A stretch of DNA of 5,318 nucleotides from assembly GCA_007133365.1 (NCBI GenBank), contig SLMV01000152.1, forward strand, positions 1-5,318, written 5' to 3'. Below are positions 1 to 5,318 of the stretch, piece by piece (the stretch's first letter is position 1; every line of letters begins with the position of its first letter). Made by a program: the position numbers and the translations under genes. The notes beneath the pieces are model-generated. The model worked only from the letters and a program-made list of their open reading frames with translations. It searched no databases and was not told where the DNA came from. Origin of the DNA: Clostridia bacterium. GTDB lineage: Bacteria > Bacillota > Sulfobacillia > SLMV01.

Positions 1-5
1 GGAGG
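1..5 (+). promoter_or_regulatory. Ribosome binding site of the first lipoprotein gene
   Basis: GGAGG at the very edge of the window lies 9 bases before the ATG at 15. An ATG at 6 is in the same frame but touches the GGAGG directly, leaving no spacer. The site therefore decides for the start at 15. Part of the Shine-Dalgarno sequence and the whole promoter may lie outside the window. Confidence 0.8.
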
Positions 6-14
6 ATGTGCGAA

Positions 15-638
15 ATGAAACGACAAACTGCGTGGATGTCCATAATGCTCGTGATCCTCTTGGTCGGTGCGGTGGCGTTTGCCGGCATCGGGTGTGCTCC
101 CGACGAGGATCCGGTTGTCCCGGAGGATCCCGATGAGGGCCTTGACCCTGATCCCGAGGACGAGATCGATCCGGAGCCCGATCCCGAACCAGACGATGAT
201 AACGACGATTTCGGGTTGGACCCGAACGGTGATCTCGATGATCCGACCGAATCGGAGCCGGACTTAGTCATGGAGGACCAAGACGACGATCTCACCTTTG
301 AAGGGGACGATTGGCATTTGTTGGGTACCGATCTGCGGTTTGAAGAAGAGGCCGTTCTCTTCGATGATGAAGAAGAGGAGTACCTCGATGCTTATATCCT
401 TGAGGTCGAGGTCACCAACGAGCGAGATGACGATGCCTATATTCATGTCAACGCAGAAGGCGTTGATGCCGAAGAGGAAATATGGGGTGCGGCCGCAACC
501 GAAGAAGCGGTCAGCCCGGAGAGCACCGAGGCAATTAAAGTAAAATTCGTCGTGGATGAGCAAGGCCTAATTACCGATGCCGATGATTTTCCTCCTGAGG
601 ACGGCATCCGAATTATGGTGACCCTGCTAGATGCGTAG
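15..638 (+). CDS. Acidic surface lipoprotein, copy 1 (unnamed domain)
   Basis: Predicted lipoprotein of 207 residues, function unknown. Residues 1-26 form a lipoprotein signal peptide (MKRQ start, hydrophobic core about 8-25) ending in AGIGC. Cys27 would be lipidated and anchor the protein to the outer face of the cytoplasmic membrane; Gly at -3 of the lipobox is tolerated but not ideal. Residues 28-92 are a linker built almost only of Asp, Glu and Pro. Residues 93-207 form a domain shared with the gene at 1179: a Trp at 100, EEEAV, EYLDAY, DDDAY, EGVD and DDFPPEDG motifs in that order, with alternating hydrophobic strands that suggest an Ig-like beta sandwich (inference). The mature part has only 5 Lys/Arg. 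The start at 15 is preferred over an in-frame ATG at 6 because of RBS spacing. A terminator follows 12 bases after the stop. Possible roles are metal or ligand binding at the surface, but nothing proves this. Confidence 0.88.
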   Translation: MKRQTAWMSIMLVILLVGAVAFAGIGCAPDEDPVVPEDPDEGLDPDPEDEIDPEPDPEPDDDNDDFGLDPNGDLDDPTESEPDLVMEDQDDDLTFEGDDWHLLGTDLRFEEEAVLFDDEEEEYLDAYILEVEVTNERDDDAYIHVNAEGVDAEEEIWGAAATEEAVSPESTEAIKVKFVVDEQGLITDADDFPPEDGIRIMVTLLDA

Positions 639-650
639 AATGGAAACAAA

Positions 651-685
651 GGGGCACGCCTTAACGGGTGCCCCTTCTATATTTT
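651..685 (+). terminator. Intrinsic terminator of lipoprotein gene 1
   Basis: GGGGCAC (651-657) pairs perfectly with GTGCCCC (668-674). Two more C-G pairs are possible inside if one G is bulged. A T-rich tail, TTCTATATTTT, follows directly. Twelve bases separate the stop codon from the stem, which fits a terminator for the gene at 15-638. Confidence 0.88.
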
Positions 686-686
686 G

Positions 687-1074
687 AGATTTGTTGGAGT
701 GAGATGGTGGGGACTGGTCGACTGGTTGAAGTGAAGGATAAAGGCATTGTCGATTTTTCGTTGCCCGGTTTGTTCCGCCCGGGGATGTCGAAGCAGTCGA
801 AAACCTTCCTCGCAGGTTACGAATTCGTACAATAAGAACGAGTTGTCTCCGATGAATGCATGAAGGCCATCGCCGGGAAGTCCGATCTGTCCCCGCATTA
901 GTATCGATTGAAACGGGACATAATGCAAGTTGCATTTACTGAGGACGCCGCTTAGAAAGTAACGCATTTTCGAAGTTGGCCCTGGGCATATTGCGATTCC
1001 CTGGATCGACCGGAGTAAATATTTCGTAAGGCGAAACGACGGGCGAATTCCTTAAATACTATATTAATATGGAG
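687..1074 (+). other. Spacer without a convincing gene
   Basis: This stretch lies between the terminator of lipoprotein gene 1 and the control region of gene 2. A 43-codon + strand frame begins at ATG 704 after GGAG and ends at TAA about 130 bases later. It has reasonable codons (a segment reads GIVDFSLPGLFRPG) but I recognise nothing in it. Two overlapping - strand frames of about 100 codons (967 to 677 and 935 to 627) also run through; the 967 frame has no ribosome binding site, and one of them enters the terminator and gene 1. A small hairpin, TTTCG/CGAAA, lies at 1022-1036. The region could be non-coding spacer or the worn remains of a gene lost between the two duplicated lipoprotein genes. 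Confidence 0.5.
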
Positions 1075-1118
1075 AATAACGGCGTATATAGGTAATTATA
1101 TCACATATAACCGCTATT
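1075..1118. promoter_or_regulatory. Imperfect inverted repeat, possible operator
   Basis: The left arm AATAACGGCGTATATAGGT (1075-1093) matches the reverse complement of the right arm ACATATAACCGCTATT (1103-1118) with a shared AATA-x-CGG block and a shared TATAT block, allowing short gaps. The arms sit just upstream of the -35 box at 1124 and within an AT-rich tract. The position suits an operator or activator site for a dimeric regulator of the gene at 1179. The symmetry is imperfect and could be chance in AT-rich DNA. Confidence 0.3.
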
Positions 1119-1123
1119 TTGCC

Positions 1124-1151
1124 TTGACAGGTCTAAATAAGGCGATATATC
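1124..1151 (+). promoter_or_regulatory. Sigma-A-type promoter for lipoprotein gene 2
   Basis: A perfect -35 box, TTGACA (1124-1129), is followed after 16 bases by TATATC (1146-1151), a four-of-six match to the -10 consensus. Transcription would begin near 1157-1160, giving a short leader of about 20 bases that is mostly ribosome binding site before the ATG at 1179. The gene therefore has its own promoter and does not depend on read-through from gene 1, which is terminated about 440 bases earlier. Confidence 0.65.
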
Positions 1152-1161
1152 CTTTTTATAG

Positions 1162-1170
1162 AGGAGGAGG
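1162..1170 (+). promoter_or_regulatory. Strong ribosome binding site of lipoprotein gene 2
   Basis: AGGAGGAGG contains the Shine-Dalgarno core twice and ends 8 bases before ATG 1179. The unusually strong site together with the consensus -35 box suggests high expression, as is common for surface proteins. Confidence 0.85.
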
Positions 1171-1178
1171 ATCGAACC

Positions 1179-1772
1179 ATGAAATTACGTAGGATGCATA
1201 TAATCAGTGTGATTGCGATCGTCTTTTTGGTTATGGGACCGCTTGCGGTAGGGGGTTGTGCCCCGGATGATATCGTCGAAGATCCGGAAGAACCGTTGGA
1301 TCCTGAAGAGCCCGAGGAACCGGAAGACCCCGAAGAGCCGGAAGACCCCGAAGAGCCGGAACCTGATGAGGACGCGGTTGCCATCGATGATCTAGAAGAC
1401 TTTACTTATGAAGGCGACGAGTGGAGCATTGCGGGGACTGCTTTGTATTTGGAGGAAGAAGCGGTCGAGATCAATGACGATGAATATTTGGATGCCTACT
1501 ATTTTGTGATCAGCGTGAAGAATGAGAGCGACGATGATGCTTATGTGCACGTGCAGGTCGAAGGTGTGGATCATGATGTCTGGGCGGTTATGGCGAGTGA
1601 CGAGCCGGTGCGGCCTGGAAATACCAAGCCGTTGGAGATTGAATTTGCGATCGATGAAGAAGGTAGCATTCCCCATGAAGACGACTTCCCACCCGAGGAT
1701 GGAGTCAAGGTGAACGTCAATCTGCTCGAAGCCGAAGAGGGCTGGGACGAAAACGATGAAAATGATGAGTAA
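1179..1772 (+). CDS. Acidic surface lipoprotein, copy 2 (paralogue of copy 1)
   Basis: Predicted lipoprotein of 197 residues, function unknown. The signal peptide (MKLRR start, hydrophobic core about 7-24) ends in AVGGC with the lipidated Cys at 27, exactly the same position as in copy 1, and both continue with Ala-Pro-Asp. Residues 30-66 are a repetitive Pro/Glu/Asp linker with two perfect DPEEPE units (50-55, 56-61). Residues 72-186 match the C-terminal domain of copy 1 at roughly half of positions (58 identities in about 112 aligned, counted by hand), with two 2-residue gaps. Conserved landmarks are EGD-x-W, EEEAV, EYLDAY, DDDAYxHV, EGVD, a Trp near 135 and DDFPPEDG. A short acidic tail, 187-197, is absent from copy 1. 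The mature part has only 4 Lys/Arg. The domain has the hydrophobic-strand pattern of small Ig-like extracellular domains, but I cannot name a family. It is flanked by its own promoter and terminator, so it is probably monocistronic. Confidence 0.9.
   Translation: MKLRRMHIISVIAIVFLVMGPLAVGGCAPDDIVEDPEEPLDPEEPEEPEDPEEPEDPEEPEPDEDAVAIDDLEDFTYEGDEWSIAGTALYLEEEAVEINDDEYLDAYYFVISVKNESDDDAYVHVQVEGVDHDVWAVMASDEPVRPGNTKPLEIEFAIDEEGSIPHEDDFPPEDGVKVNVNLLEAEEGWDENDENDE
1326..1361 (+). repeat. Perfect 18-bp tandem repeat in the linker
   Basis: GACCCCGAAGAGCCGGAA occurs twice head to tail (1326-1343, 1344-1361), coding for DPEEPE twice. Degenerate units of the same Pro/Glu/Asp theme extend upstream to about 1281. 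In-frame tandem units like this can expand or contract without breaking the gene, changing the length of the stalk between membrane and domain. Confidence 0.85.
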
Positions 1773-1788
1773 ATAATCGTTCCCTGGA

Positions 1789-1808
1789 CTGGTTCGATTC
1801 CGAACTAG
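1789..1808 (+). other. Small hairpin after lipoprotein gene 2
   Basis: CTGGTTCG pairs with CGAACTAG (8 pairs, one of them G-U) around a four-base loop, 16 bases after the stop codon. No T-run follows, so it is not a terminator. It could protect the 3' end of the message or be chance. Its GGTTCGATTCC core resembles a tRNA T-arm but no other tRNA part is present. Confidence 0.35.
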
Positions 1809-1826
1809 AAATGCAAAAGAAACTTC

Positions 1827-1871
1827 AAGGTGCTGTGCTTTGAGGATCTTGGCGCAGCACCTTCTATTTTT
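1827..1871 (+). terminator. Intrinsic terminator of lipoprotein gene 2
   Basis: AAGGTGCTGTGC (1827-1838) pairs with GCGCAGCACCTT (1852-1863) over 12 positions, one of them a G-U pair, with a 13-base loop. The tail CTATTTTT follows. It lies about 55 bases after the stop of the gene at 1179-1772 and separates it from the amidohydrolase gene. The tail sequence resembles that of the terminator at 651-685. Confidence 0.9.
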
Positions 1872-1944
1872 GTTGTGTTGAGGATCGGGTGATGTGGGCA
1901 GGAAAACCGGGTGCAAACACGAAAATGGATGCCAACATTAGGAA

Positions 1945-1950
1945 AAGGAG
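1945..1950 (+). promoter_or_regulatory. Ribosome binding site of the creatininase-family gene
   Basis: AAGGAG ends 9 bases before ATG 1960. An in-frame TTG at 1954 would be only 3 bases from it, so the site decides for the ATG. I see no convincing -35/-10 pair between the terminator at 1871 and this site. Confidence 0.8.
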
Positions 1951-1959
1951 TGTTTGGTT

Positions 1960-2766
1960 ATGGCGAAGGAATTTCCGGTGATGTTACAGGATTTTACCCA
2001 GGGTGCCTTTGAAGATTACTTACGCCAGGAGCCGAGTCCCGTGGCGATCGTTACGGTGGGATCGGTTGAACAACATGGTCCTCATTTACCATTGGGCATG
2101 GATATGTTCGCCGCGCTCGAAGTCGCCAAAGAGGTGGCAAAACGGACCGGGTCGGTGGTGGTTCATCCCTGCTGGGCGGGGTACTCACCGCATCATATGG
2201 GGTTTGCCGGCACCATATCGTTTCAGGCCGAAACGTTGAAAAGTATCCTGATCGACACGGTCGTCAGTTTGGCCACTCACGGCATCAAAAAGATCCTCAT
2301 CCTCAATGGACATGGGGGTAACGCAGAAATCGTCAGTTATGCGGCCCGGCTGGCCAAGCGAGAAACCGATGCCGCCATTTTAACATCAAACGCGTGGTCG
2401 TCCGGTACCACGATGGCCGAAACGATCCAGTATGTGGATCGGCATGCGGGTGCCAAAGAGACGGCCCTGGCTCGAGCTCTATTCGATGATTTGGTGCAGA
2501 TGGAGCGGGTGGAGGGTTTTGAGCCTACCGCTTCGTTCCCGGATGCGGTGGAAGCCCTTCGGGATCCTAATGCCGACGACCTTGACCTTCGCACGCAGTT
2601 AGTCATGGCATATATCCGAGATACGCATACGTTTACGTCGTCCGGCGTCTATAGTTTTGCCGGTGCCACGCCCAATGACGCCGACGTTGAGCAAGCGAAG
2701 GAGGATTTCGAAACCAGTGTGGCGCGTTTTGTCCGTTTGATCGGATATTGGAAAGCGATTGATTAG
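1960..2766 (+). CDS. Creatininase-family metal-dependent amidohydrolase
   Basis: A 268-residue protein of the creatininase family (creatinine amidohydrolase, FAPy deformylase ArfB, mycofactocin peptidase MftE), a full-length size for the family. Motifs in order: VGSVEQHGPHLPLGMD (33-48), which holds the expected metal ligands E37, H39 and D48; a GFAGTISF segment near 81-88; NGHGGN (116-121) with H118; and HAGAKET (162-168) with E167. In true Pseudomonas creatininase the histidine motif reads NGHxEN and its Glu binds metal. Here that position is Gly120, and the HAGxxET motif, typical of the ArfB/MftE-like branches, may supply the acid (inference). It is therefore probably not a creatininase; it should cleave a C-N amide bond of an unknown substrate. 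There is no signal peptide, so it is cytoplasmic. No riboflavin, deazaflavin or mycofactocin genes are visible nearby to suggest a pathway. A terminator upstream and a hairpin downstream suggest a single-gene transcript. The ATG at 1960 is chosen for RBS spacing. Confidence 0.93.
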   Translation: MAKEFPVMLQDFTQGAFEDYLRQEPSPVAIVTVGSVEQHGPHLPLGMDMFAALEVAKEVAKRTGSVVVHPCWAGYSPHHMGFAGTISFQAETLKSILIDTVVSLATHGIKKILILNGHGGNAEIVSYAARLAKRETDAAILTSNAWSSGTTMAETIQYVDRHAGAKETALARALFDDLVQMERVEGFEPTASFPDAVEALRDPNADDLDLRTQLVMAYIRDTHTFTSSGVYSFAGATPNDADVEQAKEDFETSVARFVRLIGYWKAID

Positions 2767-2858
2767 AAAGGTCGCATGAACGGCCCGATCACGAGGACTA
2801 AGCTGGGAAGCACCGCTAGCAAATACCCGATAAGCGAGAGAATGGTAATCGAAACCGC

Positions 2859-2901
2859 GGCCGCGCCTTAGGGGGGTGCGGCCACAATTTACCTCCTTCT
2901 T
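2859..2901 (+). terminator. GC-rich hairpin after the creatininase-family gene, probable terminator
   Basis: GGCCGCGCC (2859-2867) pairs with GGTGCGGCC (2875-2883) over 9 positions with one G-U pair and a 7-base loop. The following tail (ACAATTTACCTCCTTCTTT) is pyrimidine-rich but has no clean T-run, so termination may be weak. It lies about 90 bases after the stop. The first 31 codons after the gene (ATG 2776 to TAG 2871) are open but have only a poor RBS and run into the hairpin. Confidence 0.45.
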
Positions 2902-3381
2902 TAGAAAATCCGGCCGGTCGGCATTGCGCTTATGGCTTCGCTGCATGATCGCCGACACGCCATCGAGTGCTCGTATGCAATCATGCTCTAGTGACGAGTG
3001 GATTCCCGGTGGAGCCAAACCAAACGTTTGCACTTTCGTAACCGCAACCGTTTGCCGAATCGATTCATGAATAAGGTGCTCGCTATTGATATGGGTGCCT
3101 AGTGGTTCGCATGGTTGGATGCCCATGTAAACGCCATAATAGGTCCAGGTTATTGACGTCTTGTTCTTCAGCCTTCTCGAATAATATGTGGATGCGCCTT
3201 TGTCGAAACACGTTTCCAAACCTTCATTATATTTACAGTATCGCGCATACACCTCGGAGGGTCATCCAAAAATCGTCCGCTTGATAATGCTTGCGGAGCG
3301 CTTGTCTCTGGTGCCGTCAACCTCTGGTTTCGTGTTGCGTTGGTATTGCTCTCTTTGAAAAGGAAGGGTTTCGGGGTCCAT
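2884..3381 (-). pseudogene. Possible decayed coding sequence on the - strand
   Basis: Reading the - strand from ATG 3381 gives 39 codons (MDPETLPFQR start), one TGA at 3264-3262, then an open frame continuing past 2884 in the same phase. The stretch from about 3130 to 2900 looks coding: it includes MGIQPCEPLGTHINSEHLIH and later RNADRPDFLKKEV, with balanced codon choice. It ends over a perfect Shine-Dalgarno-like AAGAAGGAGG (2901-2892, - strand), as if another gene once started there. Past 2884 the frame only continues antisense to the creatininase-family gene. There is no ribosome binding site before ATG 3381, and I recognise no family. It may be a gene broken by mutation, or chance open DNA. 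The + strand in this region shows only short frames. Confidence 0.25.
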
Positions 3382-3917
3382 TTGTGTTACTTAAGACCTC
3401 ATACGGAATTTATTAATCCGGTGGGGTGAAAACACCTTTTGTTTGACCCGCATGAGCAAACGGGGATAGCGGGCCATCTTAGATCAATCGATTAGCCTTG
3501 GGATTTGCTCCGTTATTCCAATCGCGCCCTCTCGAGCACGCTGGTCCATCCAAGGTTAGTTAGGAAAGGAACACGGATTGCCCGCATGTTTGGCAAGAGG
3601 AATGAACCCTTTTCCTGATAACAAAAACTAACAAAAACCGCAACATGAACGGGATGATATGGGCTTTTGCTAAATAAATATTGCCATCTAAAAGGTAAAT
3701 CGTAACCATCTGGAGAAATTCTTTTCAGAGCGTCTTATCGGTACAGGGTATTTGAGTAAGGATAGAATTCTTACGGGTTATGGTCTTCATTGGTCACGAA
3801 CCGACATGTTGGATGAGCGTCTATCTTTTTGCTGGATGGCCATCATAGTGCAAGACAAGCGTCTCTCTATTCGCAACCACAAAAGTGACAGGTCGAGCTG
3901 ATCATAGGGCTTTGAAC
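3382..3917 (+). other. Gene-free region upstream of the SLH gene
   Basis: I see no convincing gene on either strand in this stretch; all frames are short or lack ribosome binding sites. It holds a short GGTG-AAAA-CACC hairpin followed by TTTTGTTT (3425-3443), too small for a confident terminator. Two A-tracts spaced one helical turn apart lie at 3620-3638, and an AT-rich patch at 3671-3682. The promoter of the SLH gene must lie here or nearer the gene, but no -35/-10 pair stands out. A long untranslated leader is possible. Confidence 0.45.
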
Positions 3918-3930
3918 GGGAGGAATTAGG

Positions 3931-5318
3931 ATGAAGCGATTCGCATTGATTGCACTCTTGATGGCGATGTTTATCCTGTTTTCGACGAACATGGTCGTTG
4001 CCAGTGATCCATCCGAGTTTTTTTCCGATGCTGACGGGTGGCATGATGAGTTCTTTGCCGATTCCGCTTATTGGCTGGGGCGGACCGGTATCTTTATCGG
4101 GGATGGTCAATCGCGACTGCTGCCCCAAAACCCCCTAACTCGTGCCGAAATGGCCGTGGTTCTCACACGAATGACAGGGCAAGTTCCCCTGGCAATGAGT
4201 CTCACAAACTCGTCGACCACCTGGACCGATGACGCCGCGATACCCCAATGGGCAAGGGGATATCTGGTTTTGGCACAGGCTCGCGAGTGGTTTATTGGAC
4301 ATCCGGACGGCACGGTGGGGCCCAATGATAACCTTACGTTCGCCCAGATTGCCATTTTGCTGGCGCGTGTGACCGATAATGAAGATCTGGCCGTTGGCCC
4401 CTGGCCCACCAGTGCTCTGGTGGCAGCGGAAGCCATGGAACTATTTTCGGCATTTGCACCCGTATCCCCGGATCATCACATTTTGCGCGGTGAAATGGTT
4501 TCGGCCACCCTCCGAGCGATGGTCGCCGAGACGTTTAAGACTCGGGCTCCTGCCGACGGCGGTCCTGGATTACCACTGATGGCCCAAAACTATGCAGACG
4601 ATTATGAGGCGTGGGCGAGCGAAGAACCTGAGACCGTTACTGGGCCCTGGACGCATTATCTTCCCGCATCACAACGAATTACTGTGGGGGATGATAACTA
4701 TCCGGTTCAAATGGAGGGCGATGATGTCGCTGTTGAGGTCGTGATCAATCGCCATACGGTGAGTTTTGTGGACTTTAATGTGGTATTTGCGACTTACCAA
4801 GACGAGACGGTTACCCTAAGCTTAAACGACCAGGGTGAGGTCGTGAAGATCGAGGCCGTGATCGACACCTATCCCGATGTTATCCTCACCGATGTTGCCA
4901 CCGCCTCCGGCGAGGACGATTTCGGCACCATCACCGTGACGGGATCCGGTTATACATTGGAGGTTGACGATGAGACCGACATTCTTCTCGATGGGCAACC
5001 CGCATCGCTGGCTGACCTCGAGGAGGCGTTTTCGGCCTTTTGTTCCGATTGGAATACCGATCATGTGATCGTGACGGTGCGTACCTACGGCGCCCTGATG
5101 GGTGATGGGCAGTTGGCGATCTGGATATCCGTGATCACGGACAATATCCTTGAGGGCGAAGTCACGGGCAAGGGAACCGACGTTGACGGATCGTTCATTC
5201 GAGTCGATGGGGTGAAGTATCATTACCTTGCTCCATTGAGCTCTATTGATTTTGCCACTGGGGAAACATACGCACTGTTGTTGGACAGCCAGGATCGAGT
5301 CAGAAGCATACTCGAAAC
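3931..5318 (+). CDS. Exported SLH-domain surface protein (3' end outside window)
   Basis: The first 462 codons are open to the window edge; the stop is not included. GGGAGG at 3918-3923 lies 7 bases before ATG 3931. Residues 1-24 form a signal peptide (MKRF start, hydrophobic 5-23, likely cleavage after VVA). Three S-layer-homology modules follow, which in this family bind pyruvylated secondary wall polymer and hold proteins on the monoderm wall. SLH1 (about 31-84) has a complete LTRAE motif (69-73). SLH2 (about 97-150) has HPDGTVGPND but LTFAQ in place of LTRAE (135-139). SLH3 (about 155-200) is weak, with LRGE at 185-188. Residues from about 240 onward are Thr/Val/Asp-rich beta strands. At least two look like the small beta repeats often found after SLH modules: about 331-370, with a LEVDDETDILLDG stretch, and about 408-460, with VDGVKY and GETYALLLDS. 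The protein could be an S-layer component or a wall-anchored structural protein. No catalytic motif is visible in the part seen. Confidence 0.92.
   Translation, partial: MKRFALIALLMAMFILFSTNMVVASDPSEFFSDADGWHDEFFADSAYWLGRTGIFIGDGQSRLLPQNPLTRAEMAVVLTRMTGQVPLAMSLTNSSTTWTDDAAIPQWARGYLVLAQAREWFIGHPDGTVGPNDNLTFAQIAILLARVTDNEDLAVGPWPTSALVAAEAMELFSAFAPVSPDHHILRGEMVSATLRAMVAETFKTRAPADGGPGLPLMAQNYADDYEAWASEEPETVTGPWTHYLPASQRITVGDDNYPVQMEGDDVAVEVVINRHTVSFVDFNVVFATYQDETVTLSLNDQGEVVKIEAVIDTYPDVILTDVATASGEDDFGTITVTGSGYTLEVDDETDILLDGQPASLADLEEAFSAFCSDWNTDHVIVTVRTYGALMGDGQLAIWISVITDNILEGEVTGKGTDVDGSFIRVDGVKYHYLAPLSSIDFATGETYALLLDSQDRVRSILE

Noticed and set aside
1133..1384. A - strand frame rich in Ser-Gly repeats opposite the lipoprotein 2 linker
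   Set aside because: It is the mirror of the Pro/Glu repeat on the + strand; the Ser-Gly pattern follows directly from the CCG-GAA codons and there is no sign of independent coding.
1786..1808. tRNA-like T-arm core (GGTTCGATTCC)
   Set aside because: No acceptor, D or anticodon arm can be built around it, so it is treated as a simple hairpin.
1392..1916. A 174-codon - strand frame opposite lipoprotein gene 2
   Set aside because: It lies antisense to a well-supported gene and crosses its terminator, and its product is unlike any family I know.
2776..2871. A 31-codon + strand frame just after the creatininase-family gene
   Set aside because: It has only a weak AAAGGT before the ATG, no recognisable product, and runs into the hairpin at 2859.
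3443..3471. Promoter TTGACC with a GATAGC-like -10
   Set aside because: The -10 match is only three of six and the position is about 460 bases from the SLH start; not enough to call.
3441..3475. Possible pseudoknot or riboswitch fragment (GTTTG..CCC..CAAAC..GGG; AAACGGGGATAGCGGG resembles part of a c-di-GMP-I aptamer)
   Set aside because: The conserved GCAAA-type core elements of that riboswitch are missing and the helices are only 3-5 pairs, so chance is the better explanation.
3787..4436. Two - strand frames of about 110 codons over the start of the SLH gene
   Set aside because: They lie opposite the signal peptide and SLH modules, whose + strand reading is unambiguous.

Overview
The window looks like a piece of a bacterial chromosome from a monoderm, probably a Bacillota (Firmicutes) lineage. 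The basis is strong GGAGG-type ribosome binding sites, a sigma-A-like promoter, intrinsic terminators, two cell-surface lipoproteins and an S-layer-homology (SLH) protein. The exported proteins are very acidic: the two mature lipoproteins carry only 5 and 4 Lys/Arg residues in about 180 and 170 residues. That would fit a salty or alkaline habitat, but this is inference and no species can be named from the sequence.

Layout, all genes on the + strand. (1) 15-638 encodes an acidic lipoprotein, closed by a terminator at 651-685. (2) 687-1074 is a spacer without a convincing gene. (3) An inverted repeat (1075-1118) and a promoter (1124-1151) lead into a second lipoprotein gene (1179-1772), a clear paralogue of the first, closed by a terminator at 1827-1871. 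(4) 1960-2766 encodes a creatininase-family metal-dependent amidohydrolase, followed by a GC-rich hairpin. (5) 2767-3930 is about 1.2 kb with no convincing intact gene. Its first half has a coding-like but interrupted reading frame on the - strand. (6) 3931 to the window end encodes the N-terminal 462 residues of an exported SLH protein that runs off the window.

The genes do not form one operon. Each of the first three is followed by a terminator or strong hairpin, so they are probably separate transcription units. The shared theme is the cell surface: two paralogous lipoproteins that lift a conserved C-terminal domain off the membrane on a Pro/Asp/Glu linker, and a wall-anchored SLH protein. 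The creatininase-family enzyme is predicted cytoplasmic and has no evident link to them. The most interesting item is the lipoprotein pair and its conserved domain, which I cannot assign to a named family. I found no CRISPR array, tRNA, rRNA, recognisable riboswitch or intact insertion sequence.
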